A stretch of DNA of 64,000 nucleotides from DATKBT01 sp035546295. Its GTDB lineage: Bacteria; Acidobacteriota; Thermoanaerobaculia; Multivoradales; Multivoraceae. A model generated the notes under the pieces. That model was not told the origin of the DNA. It searched no databases and saw only the letters and a program-made list of their open reading frames with translations. Each line of letters starts with the position of its first letter. The stretch's first letter is position 1. This document shows positions 9,640 through 18,295 of this stretch, piece after piece. The position numbers and the translations under genes are program-made. The stretch is taken from contig DATKBT010000027.1 in assembly GCA_035546295.1 (NCBI GenBank), positions 54,732 to 118,731 on the forward strand, read 5' to 3'.

Positions 9640-12255
9640 TCAGGGACAGCTCGCCTCGTTCTCGGTCGCCGAGACGAGCCGGACGTTGGCGAAACGCAGC
9701 GCCAGGGCGCCGTCGCTGGTCAGCGAGAAGGGGCGCTCGATGCGGCGCATGTCGGCGCCGGCGTCCGCGAAGCAGCGCAGACGCACCGCCACGTTGCCCC
9801 ACTCACCGGACGGCAGCTCGGCGAGCGCCTGCGCGACGTCGACGACCCCCGAACAGTCCTCGCCGCAGGTCATGGCGAGCGTGACCGCCGAGCTCGGAGC
9901 GCGATCCACGCGCACGTCGAAGGAAAGCGCCATCTCGCCATTCGCCTCCCGGCTGAGGTCGATGGGCTCGCGGCCGGAGAGGAAGACGGCGGCCCGGCCG
10001 GCGCCCGACCAGACCGCCTCGCGCGCGTCCTCCTGGAGCTCTCGATCGACTGTGCGGACCACGAGGTTCTCCGAGCCTCGAGTCGTCACCACCGCGCTCT
10101 CCACCGGCACCTGCGGATCTTGGGCATCGCCGACGAAGAGCCGCCAGGGCGCGACCGGGCCGCCGTCGAAGTACGTGGTGCGGCTGGTCGTGGCGAGCTG
10201 ACCCGCATCCTCGGACAGCTCGTCGAGCTCGGACTCGTCACCGTAGGTGAGACCGTAGCCGTACGGGAACAGAGGGTCGTAGCCCTCCATCCCGCGGTGG
10301 AGCACCGCCTGGTCCGGCCGCTTCGGCCACGAGAACGGGAGCCTGCCTCGGAAGTCGTGGCGCGGCGCACCGTCGGCGTCCGCGAACAGCACCTCGGCGA
10401 CGCCGCCCCCCTCGGTCCCAGGCAGCCAGGCGACGACGAAGGCGTCGGAGGCGTTGAGCTCGGGGTTCACCCACAGCGGCCGGCCGGTCAGGAACACCGA
10501 GACGACCGGCACGCCGGCTTCCTGCAAGCGACGGAGGAGCTCGAGGTCGTCGTCGTCGCCGGGCGCGTAGTCGAGCGAGTCGCGATCGCCCTGGAACTCC
10601 GCGTACGGGTCCTCGCCGTAGACCACGATCGCGACGTCCGGGGTCGCGTCGAAGCCGCCGTCTTCGCTCAGGACGGCCACGCCCCCCGCCGCCGCCACGA
10701 CCTCGCGGATGCCGTCCCAGATGGAGGTGCCGCCGGGGAAGTCCTCGTCGGTGGTGCCCGTCCCCTGCCAGGTCACGGTCCAGCCGCCGCTCTGCTTACC
10801 GATGTCGTCGGCCCCGTCGCCGGCGACCAGCACCCGCTCGTTCGGCGACAGGGGCAAGAGACCGCCGTTGTTCTTGAGCAGCACCAGTGACTCGCGCACC
10901 GCCCGCCGCGCCACCGCTCGATGCTCCTCTGATCCGAGGAGCTCGAAGCGTCCGCCGAGCGGGCGCGAGGAGGGCTTGCCGCGCTCGAACAGCCCGGCGC
11001 GCATCTTCACCCGCAACACGCGGCGCACGGCGTCGTCGATCCGCTCGGCCGGAATCTCACCCGCGCGCGCCTGGGCCAGGGTGTTCTCGTACAGCGCCTT
11101 CCAGTCCTGGGGCACCATGAAGATGTCGATGCCGGCGTTGATCGCCTGCGGGCAGCTCTCGTTGGTACAACCCTCGACCTGCCCGTGGGCGTTCCAGTCG
11201 CCCACCAGGATGCCGTCGAAGCCCATGCGCTCCTTGAGCACGCCGGTCAGCAGCCCCCGGTGGCCGTGCATCTTGGTGCCGCGCCAGGAGCTGAACGAGG
11301 CCATGACCGTCTGAACCCCGGCCTCGATCGCGGCCACGTACCCCGCACCGTGCACATCGCGGAGCTCCTCTTCGCTGGAGCGGTTGTCGCCCTGATCGAG
11401 GCCCCGCTCGGTGCCGCCGTCGCCCAGGAAGTGCTTGGCGGTCGCGATCAGGTGCTCGCCGTCGAGGAACTGCTCGCTCCCGGCCTCCCCCTGCAGCCCC
11501 TCGACCATCGCAGCGGCATAGGAGGCGACCAGCTCCGGGTTCTCGGAGTAGCTCTCGTAGGCGCGTCCCCAGCGCAGGTCCCGCGCCACCGCCACCGTCG
11601 GCCCGAAGTTCCAGTCCTGTCCGGTGACCGCGACCTCCCGCGCCGTGAGCCGGCCGATCTCGCGCATCAGATCCGGGTCGTTGGCGGCCCCGAGGCCTAC
11701 GTTGTGGGGCACCAGTGTCGCGCCGATCACGTTGTTGTGACCGTGGACGGCGTCGAGTCCCCACAGGATCGGGATGGCGGGCCTCCCCTCGGGCACGTCC
11801 ATCGAGGCTTCCCAAAAAGCGTCGGCGAGTGCCAGCCAGTCCGCCGGCGTCGCGTGCCGGTTCGCGCCGGGCCACCCGCCGCCGCCGTTGAGGACCGAGC
11901 CGAGCCGGTACTCCTCGACCTCCTCGGGGGTCACGCTGTTGATCTCGGGCTGGATGAGCTGACCGACCTTCTCCTCGAGCGTCATCCGCCCGAGCAGCTC
12001 GTCGACCGCGGCCTCGAGGTCGGCATCCGGCTCGAGCGCGCGCGCCGGCTGGGGCCAGGCCTCCGGGTGAACCACGGGAGGGCCGTCCTCCGCGTCTTCA
12101 GTCTCGGCTGCAGTCTCGGATGCGGTCTCGGCGGGATCGCCGGGCGCGCAACCCACGAGCAGTGCCGCGCCGACCAGCCAGAGACACCACCAGGGTCTCG
12201 GGCGCTTCGTCCGGGAGCCACGCTGGCCGCCAGAACCGGGGTCGCCTGTTCTCAT
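9640..12255 (-). CDS. GH3 exo-beta-glucanase-like lipoprotein
   Basis: An 871-residue lipoprotein glycosidase. The ATG at 12255 has AGGTGG upstream and begins a lipoprotein signal (WWCLWLVGAALLVGC, lipobox LVGC), so it should be anchored in a membrane. GH3 features are LLGRMTLEEKVGQLIQPE, WGLDAVHGHNN, KHFLGDGGTERG and the nucleophile Asp353 in GILVGDWNAHG. A C-terminal region of about 170 residues, with WSGAGRAAVFLSGREP and VRLRCFADAGADM, resembles the ExoP galactose-binding-like domain of exo-1,3/1,4-beta-glucan glucohydrolases. The first GH3 gene of the operon; it follows the TonB receptor gene after a 134-base gap containing a strong hairpin. Its substrate, a mixed-linkage glucan or cellobiose-type oligomer, is inferred from family similarity. 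Confidence 0.92.
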   Translation of the reverse strand: MRTGDPGSGGQRGSRTKRPRPWWCLWLVGAALLVGCAPGDPAETASETAAETEDAEDGPPVVHPEAWPQPARALEPDADLEAAVDELLGRMTLEEKVGQLIQPEINSVTPEEVEEYRLGSVLNGGGGWPGANRHATPADWLALADAFWEASMDVPEGRPAIPILWGLDAVHGHNNVIGATLVPHNVGLGAANDPDLMREIGRLTAREVAVTGQDWNFGPTVAVARDLRWGRAYESYSENPELVASYAAAMVEGLQGEAGSEQFLDGEHLIATAKHFLGDGGTERGLDQGDNRSSEEELRDVHGAGYVAAIEAGVQTVMASFSSWRGTKMHGHRGLLTGVLKERMGFDGILVGDWNAHGQVEGCTNESCPQAINAGIDIFMVPQDWKALYENTLAQARAGEIPAERIDDAVRRVLRVKMRAGLFERGKPSSRPLGGRFELLGSEEHRAVARRAVRESLVLLKNNGGLLPLSPNERVLVAGDGADDIGKQSGGWTVTWQGTGTTDEDFPGGTSIWDGIREVVAAAGGVAVLSEDGGFDATPDVAIVVYGEDPYAEFQGDRDSLDYAPGDDDDLELLRRLQEAGVPVVSVFLTGRPLWVNPELNASDAFVVAWLPGTEGGGVAEVLFADADGAPRHDFRGRLPFSWPKRPDQAVLHRGMEGYDPLFPYGYGLTYGDESELDELSEDAGQLATTSRTTYFDGGPVAPWRLFVGDAQDPQVPVESAVVTTRGSENLVVRTVDRELQEDAREAVWSGAGRAAVFLSGREPIDLSREANGEMALSFDVRVDRAPSSAVTLAMTCGEDCSGVVDVAQALAELPSGEWGNVAVRLRCFADAGADMRRIERPFSLTSDGALALRFANVRLVSATENEASCP

Positions 12256-12309
12256 GCCGCCCACCTGGAGATCTCCTCCGATCGGCTCCGCGACCGGGAG
12301 GAGGGCAAA

Positions 12310-12342
12310 GGCGGCTGCGACCCCGCACGGACCGCAGCCGCC
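12310..12342 (-). terminator. Intercistronic hairpin between TonB receptor and GH3 genes
   Basis: A perfect 10-bp inverted repeat (GGCGGCTGCG / CGCAGCCGCC) with a 13-base loop lies just after the receptor stop codon. On the transcribed strand it is followed only by TTTGCC, so it looks like a partial terminator or mRNA-stabilising element that would lower GH3 expression relative to the receptor. Confidence 0.6.
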
Positions 12343-12389
12343 GACCTTCCGCTAACCGTGCCTCTGTCCGTGGCGCGAGGCCACTGCGA

Positions 12390-15300
12390 TCAGAAGCTGA
12401 CCTTCAAACCGAGCTGCATCTCGCGCGCGTCGCGCGCCCGCCTCGCGAGGCCGAAGTTGGACTGCGCCGACGAGCTCACCACGGTGGTCAGCGCGTCGTC
12501 GTAGGTGACCACACCGTCCCAGTTGTTTTCGACGTCGAACCAGTTCGTCTCGTCGAAGACGTTGAAGATTTCGATCCTGAGCTGGAGGTTGACGCGACTG
12601 CCGATCCGCAGGCCCTTGTAGAGGGACAGATCGACCTGGAAGAAGTCGGGGCCCTCGCAGGCGCCCCTCGACGCCTGCTGCGACGTGTCGCCCAGACGAT
12701 AGCCGTCGAGCGTGAACGCATTCGGGTTCAGGACCTGCCGGCCGCCGCTGCCGCTGCAGGAGACCCCGTCCACCCGGATCGGCCGCTGGGCCTCGTTGTA
12801 GCCGGTGCCGCCACCCGCCACCGACAGACCGCTGAAGCCGCCCGTGAAGACGGTGATCGGCGTGCCGGAGGTGTAGTTGACGATGCCGCCGACCGACCAG
12901 TTGCCGAGGAACCACTCCTTGAACCCGCCCTGCCCCTCGAAGGTGGGGAGGTTGTGAATCACGCTGGCGTTGAAGATGTGCTCCCGATCGGTCTCCGCCG
13001 GCCCGAAATCGAGCTCGGGGTTGTCGATATCGGTCACCGTCTCGGTGGCGTTGAGACCGCCGGAGGAGCCGGCGACGTCGCCCTGGCTCTTGAAGTCGGA
13101 GAACGTGTAGGAAGCCTGGAGCTGCGACCCGCGCCCGAAGCGGGTGATGTACTGCGTCTGGATCGAGTCGTACTCCGATTTGCCGTTGGTGGTCCAGTAG
13201 GTGAGGCCGCCGGTGCCGAACGCCCCGAACTTCTGGAACGAGGCCTGACAGGCGGCATCGCCCTGCGGGCACTGGACGTACTCGAGCCGGTCGTTGATGC
13301 CGTTGCCGTTGTTGTCCCCCTCCGGCACGTAGTTGAGCTGCTGGGACTGGAGGATGTGCTTGCCGCGGCTGCCGACGTACGCAATCTCGATCGAAGAGCT
13401 CCTCCCGAACGCCCGCTCGTAGGCGATGTTCGTCTGCAGCATGTAGGGCGTCTGCCGATCGATGTCCCAGCCCGCCTGCGGCCGGCCGGGACTGGTCGAG
13501 ATGCTGCTGAACTGCCCGTCCAGCGTCCTCAGGCCGGAGGCGGTCTGCACCAGCGGCGGGTTGCCGGGCAGCCCGAGATGCGGGCTCACCCGGTCGCGCT
13601 GGAAGAACTGTCCGAAGCCTGCGCGCAGCACGTTGGTGGCGTTGCCCGTGATGTCCCAGGCCACACCGAGACGCGGTGCGAAGTTGTCGTCGTCCTCGTT
13701 GATCAGCGCCTTGTTAGGACCGGTGCTCGCTCCGGCGAAGCCGGCCTCGCCGCAGGGATCGGTGCCCGGGACCTGCATCAGACCGTTGCAGGGCGCGCCG
13801 CCCAGCGCCGGATCGAAGCGGTCCGGGTTGAAGCTCAGGAACTCGTTCGGGTTGGCGTTGTAGGGCTCCTGGTAGAGCGAGTAGCGGATGCCGTAGTCGA
13901 GCGTCAGGTTCGGACGCGCCTTCCAGCTGTCGGAGACGTAGACCTCGAGGTCCTCCCACTTGATGTTCCCGGGAACCGTGCGCGAGATCTCGCTGAAGCC
14001 GAAGAAGCTGCCCTCGAGCAGGAAGTCGGCGATCGTGTTGCCGCTGTTGCCCGCCCACGCGTTGCCGACGTAGCCGGTCGCCGAGCCGGGGAATCCGCCC
14101 CACAGCCGGCCGAGCTCGTCGCTGGCGCCGTTGAGCGGCTCCGCCTTGCTGTTCTCGCTGTAGAGAACGCCGGCCTTGAGCACGTGATCGCCGAAGACCT
14201 GCTCGTAGTCGTCCTTGTAGAGCTCGATGTCCTGGGCGTTGTTCCAGGGGGACTGCACCCACACCGCCTCGAGGCCGCCGCCGCCCCAGAACACCGGGTG
14301 CGCGGCGAGGTTGGTCTTGTTCGCCGCCGAGAAGAAGGGCGGAATCGTGGACTGGAGGGCGCCGCCGAGCTGCGGATCGAGCCCGCCGGGAACGATGTTG
14401 ATCGCGTTGCCGGATTCCGAGTAGGTCAGCGTGTTGAGCGCCGTGGTCCCGATGATCGAGTTGAGCTGGGCGACCAGGGAGTCGCTGGGCTGCTGCCAGT
14501 TGGAGTCGATCGACGGGAAGGGATCGTCGCCCCACAGGCCGTTGGCGTCGCCGGCGGTCGGACCGGGATTGACCCAGTCGTCCTCGGTGTAGCGCACGAG
14601 CGCGCGGTGCTTGTTGGTGACGTTCCAGTCGACGCGGCCGTTGATCTGCTCCCAGTCGATCGGGGTCACGATGGAGGTGACCCAGTTGGTGCAGGTCCCC
14701 GGAATCGACGTGTTGGCGTCGGGGTAGATCTCGACGAAGTTGCGTCCCGCCTCGCTGATGCGATCCGCCGGGATGATGTTGCCCGGGAAGGGCTGCCCGG
14801 TGAGCGGATCGATCGGGATGCCGGGGCAGCCGGGATCCGACTGGCTGAAGTTGCCCTGCTTCTCGAGCGCGGTCGGGACCTGCGAGCTGCGGGGCACGCC
14901 GCGCAGCTCGTCGTTCCACTCCTGTGACAGGAAGAAGTGGACCCGGTCGCGCTTGATCGGCCCGCCGAACGTATAGCCGTAGTCCTCGCGGTCGAGCGGC
15001 GCCTTCGGCTGGTCGGCCTCCTCCAGAATCGCGTTGGTCGAGTTCCACGAGTCGTTGCGCTGGAAGAAGAAGACGCTGCCGCTGAAGTCGTTGGTGCCGC
15101 CGCGGGTGACCAGGTTGACCTGGGCGCCGCCGCCGCCGCCGAATTCGGCGCCGTAGGAGTTGCGGTGGATCTTGAACTCTTCGATCGCCTCGAGCGACGG
15201 GTAGACCAGGATCGTGCGGTTCGAGCCGACGTCGTTGTTGTTGGCGCCGTCGACCGTCCACATGTTGCCGGTGGTCATGCCGCCGCTGACCGAGAGGTCG

Positions 15301-15836
15301 GAGCCGGTCAGGAGCCCCTTGTTCTTGGTATTGAAGCCGTCGGGGGCGCTGACGCCCGGCATCAGCAGGGTGAGCTGAAGGAAGTTCCTGCCGTTGAGCG
15401 GCAGCTCCCGGATCTGCTCGCCGTCGATCAGGCCCGAGACCTCGCCGCCGACCGTCTGGACCAGCACGGCCGAGGCGACGGTGGTGATCTCGTCGGTGAT
15501 CGCACCCACTTCGAGCGTGAGGTTCACCTCGCGGACGTCCGCGACGTTGAGCGGGATGTCGGTCACCACGGCTGTGCTGAAGCCGTCCTTTTCGACCGAC
15601 ACCGTGTAGTTGCCGACCGGCAGATCGCCGACCGAGAAGCGGCCGACCGAGTTGCTGACGGTCTCGCGCGTGAGGCCGGTCTGTTCGTTGATGACGGTGA
15701 TCTTGGCGCCGACGACGGTGCCACCGGTCTCGTCGGCGAGCCTCCCCCGGATGCTGCCTGTCTGCTGTGCGATCGCCGGCACGGCGAGGCAGGTCACTAG
15801 AAGTGCTGCCATACCTAGCTTCGCCTTCAAACGCAT
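12390..15836 (-). CDS. Oar-like TonB-dependent receptor with carboxypeptidase-regulatory-type domain
   Basis: A 1148-residue outer-membrane transporter, presumably for oligosaccharides. The ATG at 15836 follows GAGGGGAG and starts a signal peptide (AALLVTCLAVPAIAQ). Residues about 25-110 form a carboxypeptidase-D-regulatory-like beta sandwich (GSIRGRLADETGGTVVGA), then a plug (LPLNGRNFLQLTLLMPGVSAP) and a long barrel ending in LGLKVSF with the terminal Phe expected for barrel insertion. This architecture is common in Acidobacteriota in place of SusC. A far larger open frame continues upstream to 17306 but has no coding character. First gene of the receptor-GH3-GH3-LacI unit, with its own strong promoter and operator. 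Substrate is inferred from neighbours. Confidence 0.93.
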   Translation of the reverse strand: MRLKAKLGMAALLVTCLAVPAIAQQTGSIRGRLADETGGTVVGAKITVINEQTGLTRETVSNSVGRFSVGDLPVGNYTVSVEKDGFSTAVVTDIPLNVADVREVNLTLEVGAITDEITTVASAVLVQTVGGEVSGLIDGEQIRELPLNGRNFLQLTLLMPGVSAPDGFNTKNKGLLTGSDLSVSGGMTTGNMWTVDGANNNDVGSNRTILVYPSLEAIEEFKIHRNSYGAEFGGGGGAQVNLVTRGGTNDFSGSVFFFQRNDSWNSTNAILEEADQPKAPLDREDYGYTFGGPIKRDRVHFFLSQEWNDELRGVPRSSQVPTALEKQGNFSQSDPGCPGIPIDPLTGQPFPGNIIPADRISEAGRNFVEIYPDANTSIPGTCTNWVTSIVTPIDWEQINGRVDWNVTNKHRALVRYTEDDWVNPGPTAGDANGLWGDDPFPSIDSNWQQPSDSLVAQLNSIIGTTALNTLTYSESGNAINIVPGGLDPQLGGALQSTIPPFFSAANKTNLAAHPVFWGGGGLEAVWVQSPWNNAQDIELYKDDYEQVFGDHVLKAGVLYSENSKAEPLNGASDELGRLWGGFPGSATGYVGNAWAGNSGNTIADFLLEGSFFGFSEISRTVPGNIKWEDLEVYVSDSWKARPNLTLDYGIRYSLYQEPYNANPNEFLSFNPDRFDPALGGAPCNGLMQVPGTDPCGEAGFAGASTGPNKALINEDDDNFAPRLGVAWDITGNATNVLRAGFGQFFQRDRVSPHLGLPGNPPLVQTASGLRTLDGQFSSISTSPGRPQAGWDIDRQTPYMLQTNIAYERAFGRSSSIEIAYVGSRGKHILQSQQLNYVPEGDNNGNGINDRLEYVQCPQGDAACQASFQKFGAFGTGGLTYWTTNGKSEYDSIQTQYITRFGRGSQLQASYTFSDFKSQGDVAGSSGGLNATETVTDIDNPELDFGPAETDREHIFNASVIHNLPTFEGQGGFKEWFLGNWSVGGIVNYTSGTPITVFTGGFSGLSVAGGGTGYNEAQRPIRVDGVSCSGSGGRQVLNPNAFTLDGYRLGDTSQQASRGACEGPDFFQVDLSLYKGLRIGSRVNLQLRIEIFNVFDETNWFDVENNWDGVVTYDDALTTVVSSSAQSNFGLARRARDAREMQLGLKVSF

Positions 15837-15858
15837 TGGACTCCCCTCGACTCGTTGT

Positions 15859-15873
15859 GGGTTAATCGATTCA
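15859..15873 (-). promoter_or_regulatory. LacI-type operator TGAATCGATTAACCC
   Basis: This site abuts the -10 box. It is centred on the palindrome AATCGATT with the central CG typical of LacI-family operators, so bound repressor would block transcription initiation. A 14/15 match occurs at 43063-43077. Confidence 0.7.
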
Positions 15874-15901
15874 CCGTAGGCGATTGCGAGCCCCGTGTCA
15901 A
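15873..15901 (-). promoter_or_regulatory. Sigma-70-type promoter of the TonB receptor operon
   Basis: On the minus strand a perfect -35 box TTGACA (15896-15901) is separated by exactly 17 bases from a -10-like TACGGT (15873-15878). Transcription would begin within the adjacent palindromic operator, about 30 bases before the receptor ATG. Confidence 0.75.
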
Positions 15902-16006
15902 CCTCGCCGTTTTCCGGGCGGTCCGGTCGAGTCGCTCGCCCGCGGTCCCACGGTCGGACGATCCAACGGCGGAACGACCCGATGCACTGAGCTATGATCG
16001 TGCGCC

Positions 16007-18295
16007 ATGCTTCGTCGCCCACGGCAGCCTCGCACTCTGTGGGTCGTGCTCCTCGTGCTCGCCGCCTCACCGTCCTCCGCGCAGGCCGTTGCGGCGTCGG
16101 CGCTCGCCGCCAGACCCTCCCCGCCGGCCGCGCCGTCTGCACAGCCGGAGGATCCCTATCGGGCGATGACACGCGCCATCGCCGAGGCCGAGCACAGCCT
16201 GAGGGCGGGGGAGACGCAGCTCGCCGAAAGTCGCTACCGCGAGGCCCTGTTCGAGGCGTGGATCCTGCTGGGGCGCCTGGAGGAGGAGGCCGGGGAGCTG
16301 TCGAGGGCGAGGCGCGCCTACGAGTCCGCCTCGGCCTCGACGGTCGAGGACCGGCGAGCGAACGTGGCGCTCGCCCTCGTGCTGGTGCGGCTCGGCGAGA
16401 CCGACCAGGCCGAGCTCGTGCTGCGCACGCTGGTTTCGGAGGACACCGCCGACTTCGAGGCACGGCGCCTGCTGTCGCGAGCCCTGGCGGAGGGCGGCCG
16501 GCTCGACGAAGCGGTCCAGGAGCTCGAGCAGCTGCGCTACCTGACGCCCGGCGATCAGGAGAACGCGTATCTGCTGGCGACCGCCTATCTGCGCCAGGAG
16601 AGGCTCGAGGAGGCGGACGAGCTCCTGGCCGAGATCGCGGCGGCGCTGCCCACCCCCCAGACGCACATCCTGATCGGGCGCACGTACCGGGATGCCGATC
16701 TCCACGAGCGCGCCCGGCGGGCCTTCGAGACCGCCCTGCAGCTCGATCCCGGCGTCCGGCGCGCCCACTATTACCTCGGCACCGTCCACCTGCTCGCGAA
16801 GGGCGCGACCGCGCTCGCCGACGCGCGGCGCGAGCTCGAGCAGGAGCTCGAGGTCGCCCCCGAGGACGAGATGACTCGGCTCTTCCTGGGCATGGCGCTG
16901 GTCGAAGGCCGCAGCTTCGAGGACGCGATCCCCCACCTCGAGTTGGCGAGCCGGCGCGGGGACCTACGAGCGGACGCGTTGCGCTTCCTCGGGCGGGCGC
17001 TCCAGGAGACCGGGAGCACGAGCGAGGCGATCGCGGCGCTTCGCCAGGGCCTGGAGGCGGCGAGCGCCTCGCTCGCGCCATCCCGGGAGCCGACGGAGTT
17101 CGAGGCGCGCCAGATCTCGAGCCTGCACTATCAGCTCGCGCAGGCTCTGCGGAGCGTCGGCGAGGACGACGAAGCGAGCACCCACTTCGCGGAGGCGAAG
17201 CGCTACCAGGCGCGCTCGGCCGAGAGCGCGCGCGAATCCCTGGACCGATACCTGGCGAACGAGACGGCGAGCACCGACCTGGCGCCGGGCGCCTCGGCCT
17301 CGGCACCTCTGGACCGCACGCAGCTGCTCGCCCACAGGGATCGGCTCGAGACCACGCTGGCCCGCGTCTACCTCAACCTCGGCGTCCTCCAGGTACGCGA
17401 GAACGACCACCGCCGCGCCACCGAGCTGTTCGAGCAGGCCGTGCAGATCGACCCCGACCTGCCCGGTCTGCAGTACTCGCTCGCGGTCGCCCTGTTCAAC
17501 AGCGGCGAGTTCGAGCGCGCCGCGGCTCCGCTCTCCCGGGCCCTCGAGGAGAGCTCCGGCGAGGGCCCCCTGGTCGAGATGCTGGCGCTCTCCTGGCTCA
17601 ACTCAGGCGAGCCGGCGCGCGCTGCCGAGCTGCTCGCCGACGAGCCCGCGCGCAACTCGAGCCCGGGCCTGCAGTACGCCTACGGTCTGGCTCTCGTCCG
17701 CAGCGGCAGGGCCGCCGAGGCCAGCGTGATCTTCCAGCAGCTGCTGAGCCAGAACGCCGACTGGCCGGAGCTCGAGGTGGTGCTCGGCCAGGCCTTCGCC
17801 CAGCAGGGGGACTTCGATTCCGCGATCGCGTCCCTCCAGCGGGCGATCGCGCTCGATCCCGAGGTCGCCGAGGCCCACAGCACCCTCGCCGAGATCCACC
17901 TGCGCCGCGGCGAGCTCGCGCAGGCCGAGAACGCCCTTCGCGAGGAGCTCCGCCTGCACCCCGGCGACTCCCGCTCCGCCTACACCCTGGCCACCGTGCT
18001 CGACCTCGAGCAGAAGCCCGAGGAGGCGATGGGGGTGCTCAGATCGCTCCTCGCCGAGCAGCCCGACCTCGCCAAGGGCCGGTACCTGCTCGGCAAGATC
18101 CTGCTGGCGCGCGGCGACGCCGAGGCGGCGCGCGAGCAGCTCGAGGCCGCTGCGGGGCTGGCGCCCGACGACGCGAACACCCGCTACCAGCTCGGTCAGA
18201 CCTACCAGAAGCTCGGCCGCACCGAGGACGCGCGCACCGAGTTCGAGGCCTTCCGCGAGCTGAAGCGGGCGCGCCCGGACGGAGAAGGCAGCTGA
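16007..18295 (+). CDS. Exported TPR-repeat protein
   Basis: A 762-residue protein with a signal peptide (LWVVLLVLAASPSSAQA) and then roughly 15-18 tetratricopeptide repeats; units such as AEASVIFQQLLSQNADWPEL and AIASLQRAIALDPEVAEAHS are near-canonical. TPR solenoids bind peptides or proteins, and no catalytic domain is seen. It overlaps the next TPR gene by four bases and begins a plus-strand run TPR-TPR-CRTAC1-VWA, all exported, suggesting a periplasmic or cell-surface complex. The start at 16007 was chosen because it gives a signal peptide directly. The partner proteins are unknown. Confidence 0.88.
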   Translation: MLRRPRQPRTLWVVLLVLAASPSSAQAVAASALAARPSPPAAPSAQPEDPYRAMTRAIAEAEHSLRAGETQLAESRYREALFEAWILLGRLEEEAGELSRARRAYESASASTVEDRRANVALALVLVRLGETDQAELVLRTLVSEDTADFEARRLLSRALAEGGRLDEAVQELEQLRYLTPGDQENAYLLATAYLRQERLEEADELLAEIAAALPTPQTHILIGRTYRDADLHERARRAFETALQLDPGVRRAHYYLGTVHLLAKGATALADARRELEQELEVAPEDEMTRLFLGMALVEGRSFEDAIPHLELASRRGDLRADALRFLGRALQETGSTSEAIAALRQGLEAASASLAPSREPTEFEARQISSLHYQLAQALRSVGEDDEASTHFAEAKRYQARSAESARESLDRYLANETASTDLAPGASASAPLDRTQLLAHRDRLETTLARVYLNLGVLQVRENDHRRATELFEQAVQIDPDLPGLQYSLAVALFNSGEFERAAAPLSRALEESSGEGPLVEMLALSWLNSGEPARAAELLADEPARNSSPGLQYAYGLALVRSGRAAEASVIFQQLLSQNADWPELEVVLGQAFAQQGDFDSAIASLQRAIALDPEVAEAHSTLAEIHLRRGELAQAENALREELRLHPGDSRSAYTLATVLDLEQKPEEAMGVLRSLLAEQPDLAKGRYLLGKILLARGDAEAAREQLEAAAGLAPDDANTRYQLGQTYQKLGRTEDARTEFEAFRELKRARPDGEGS

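Noticed and set aside
15837..17306. Upstream extension of the TonB receptor frame
   Set aside because: Arg/Pro-rich shadow of the TPR gene; the signal peptide and ribosome binding site are at 15836.
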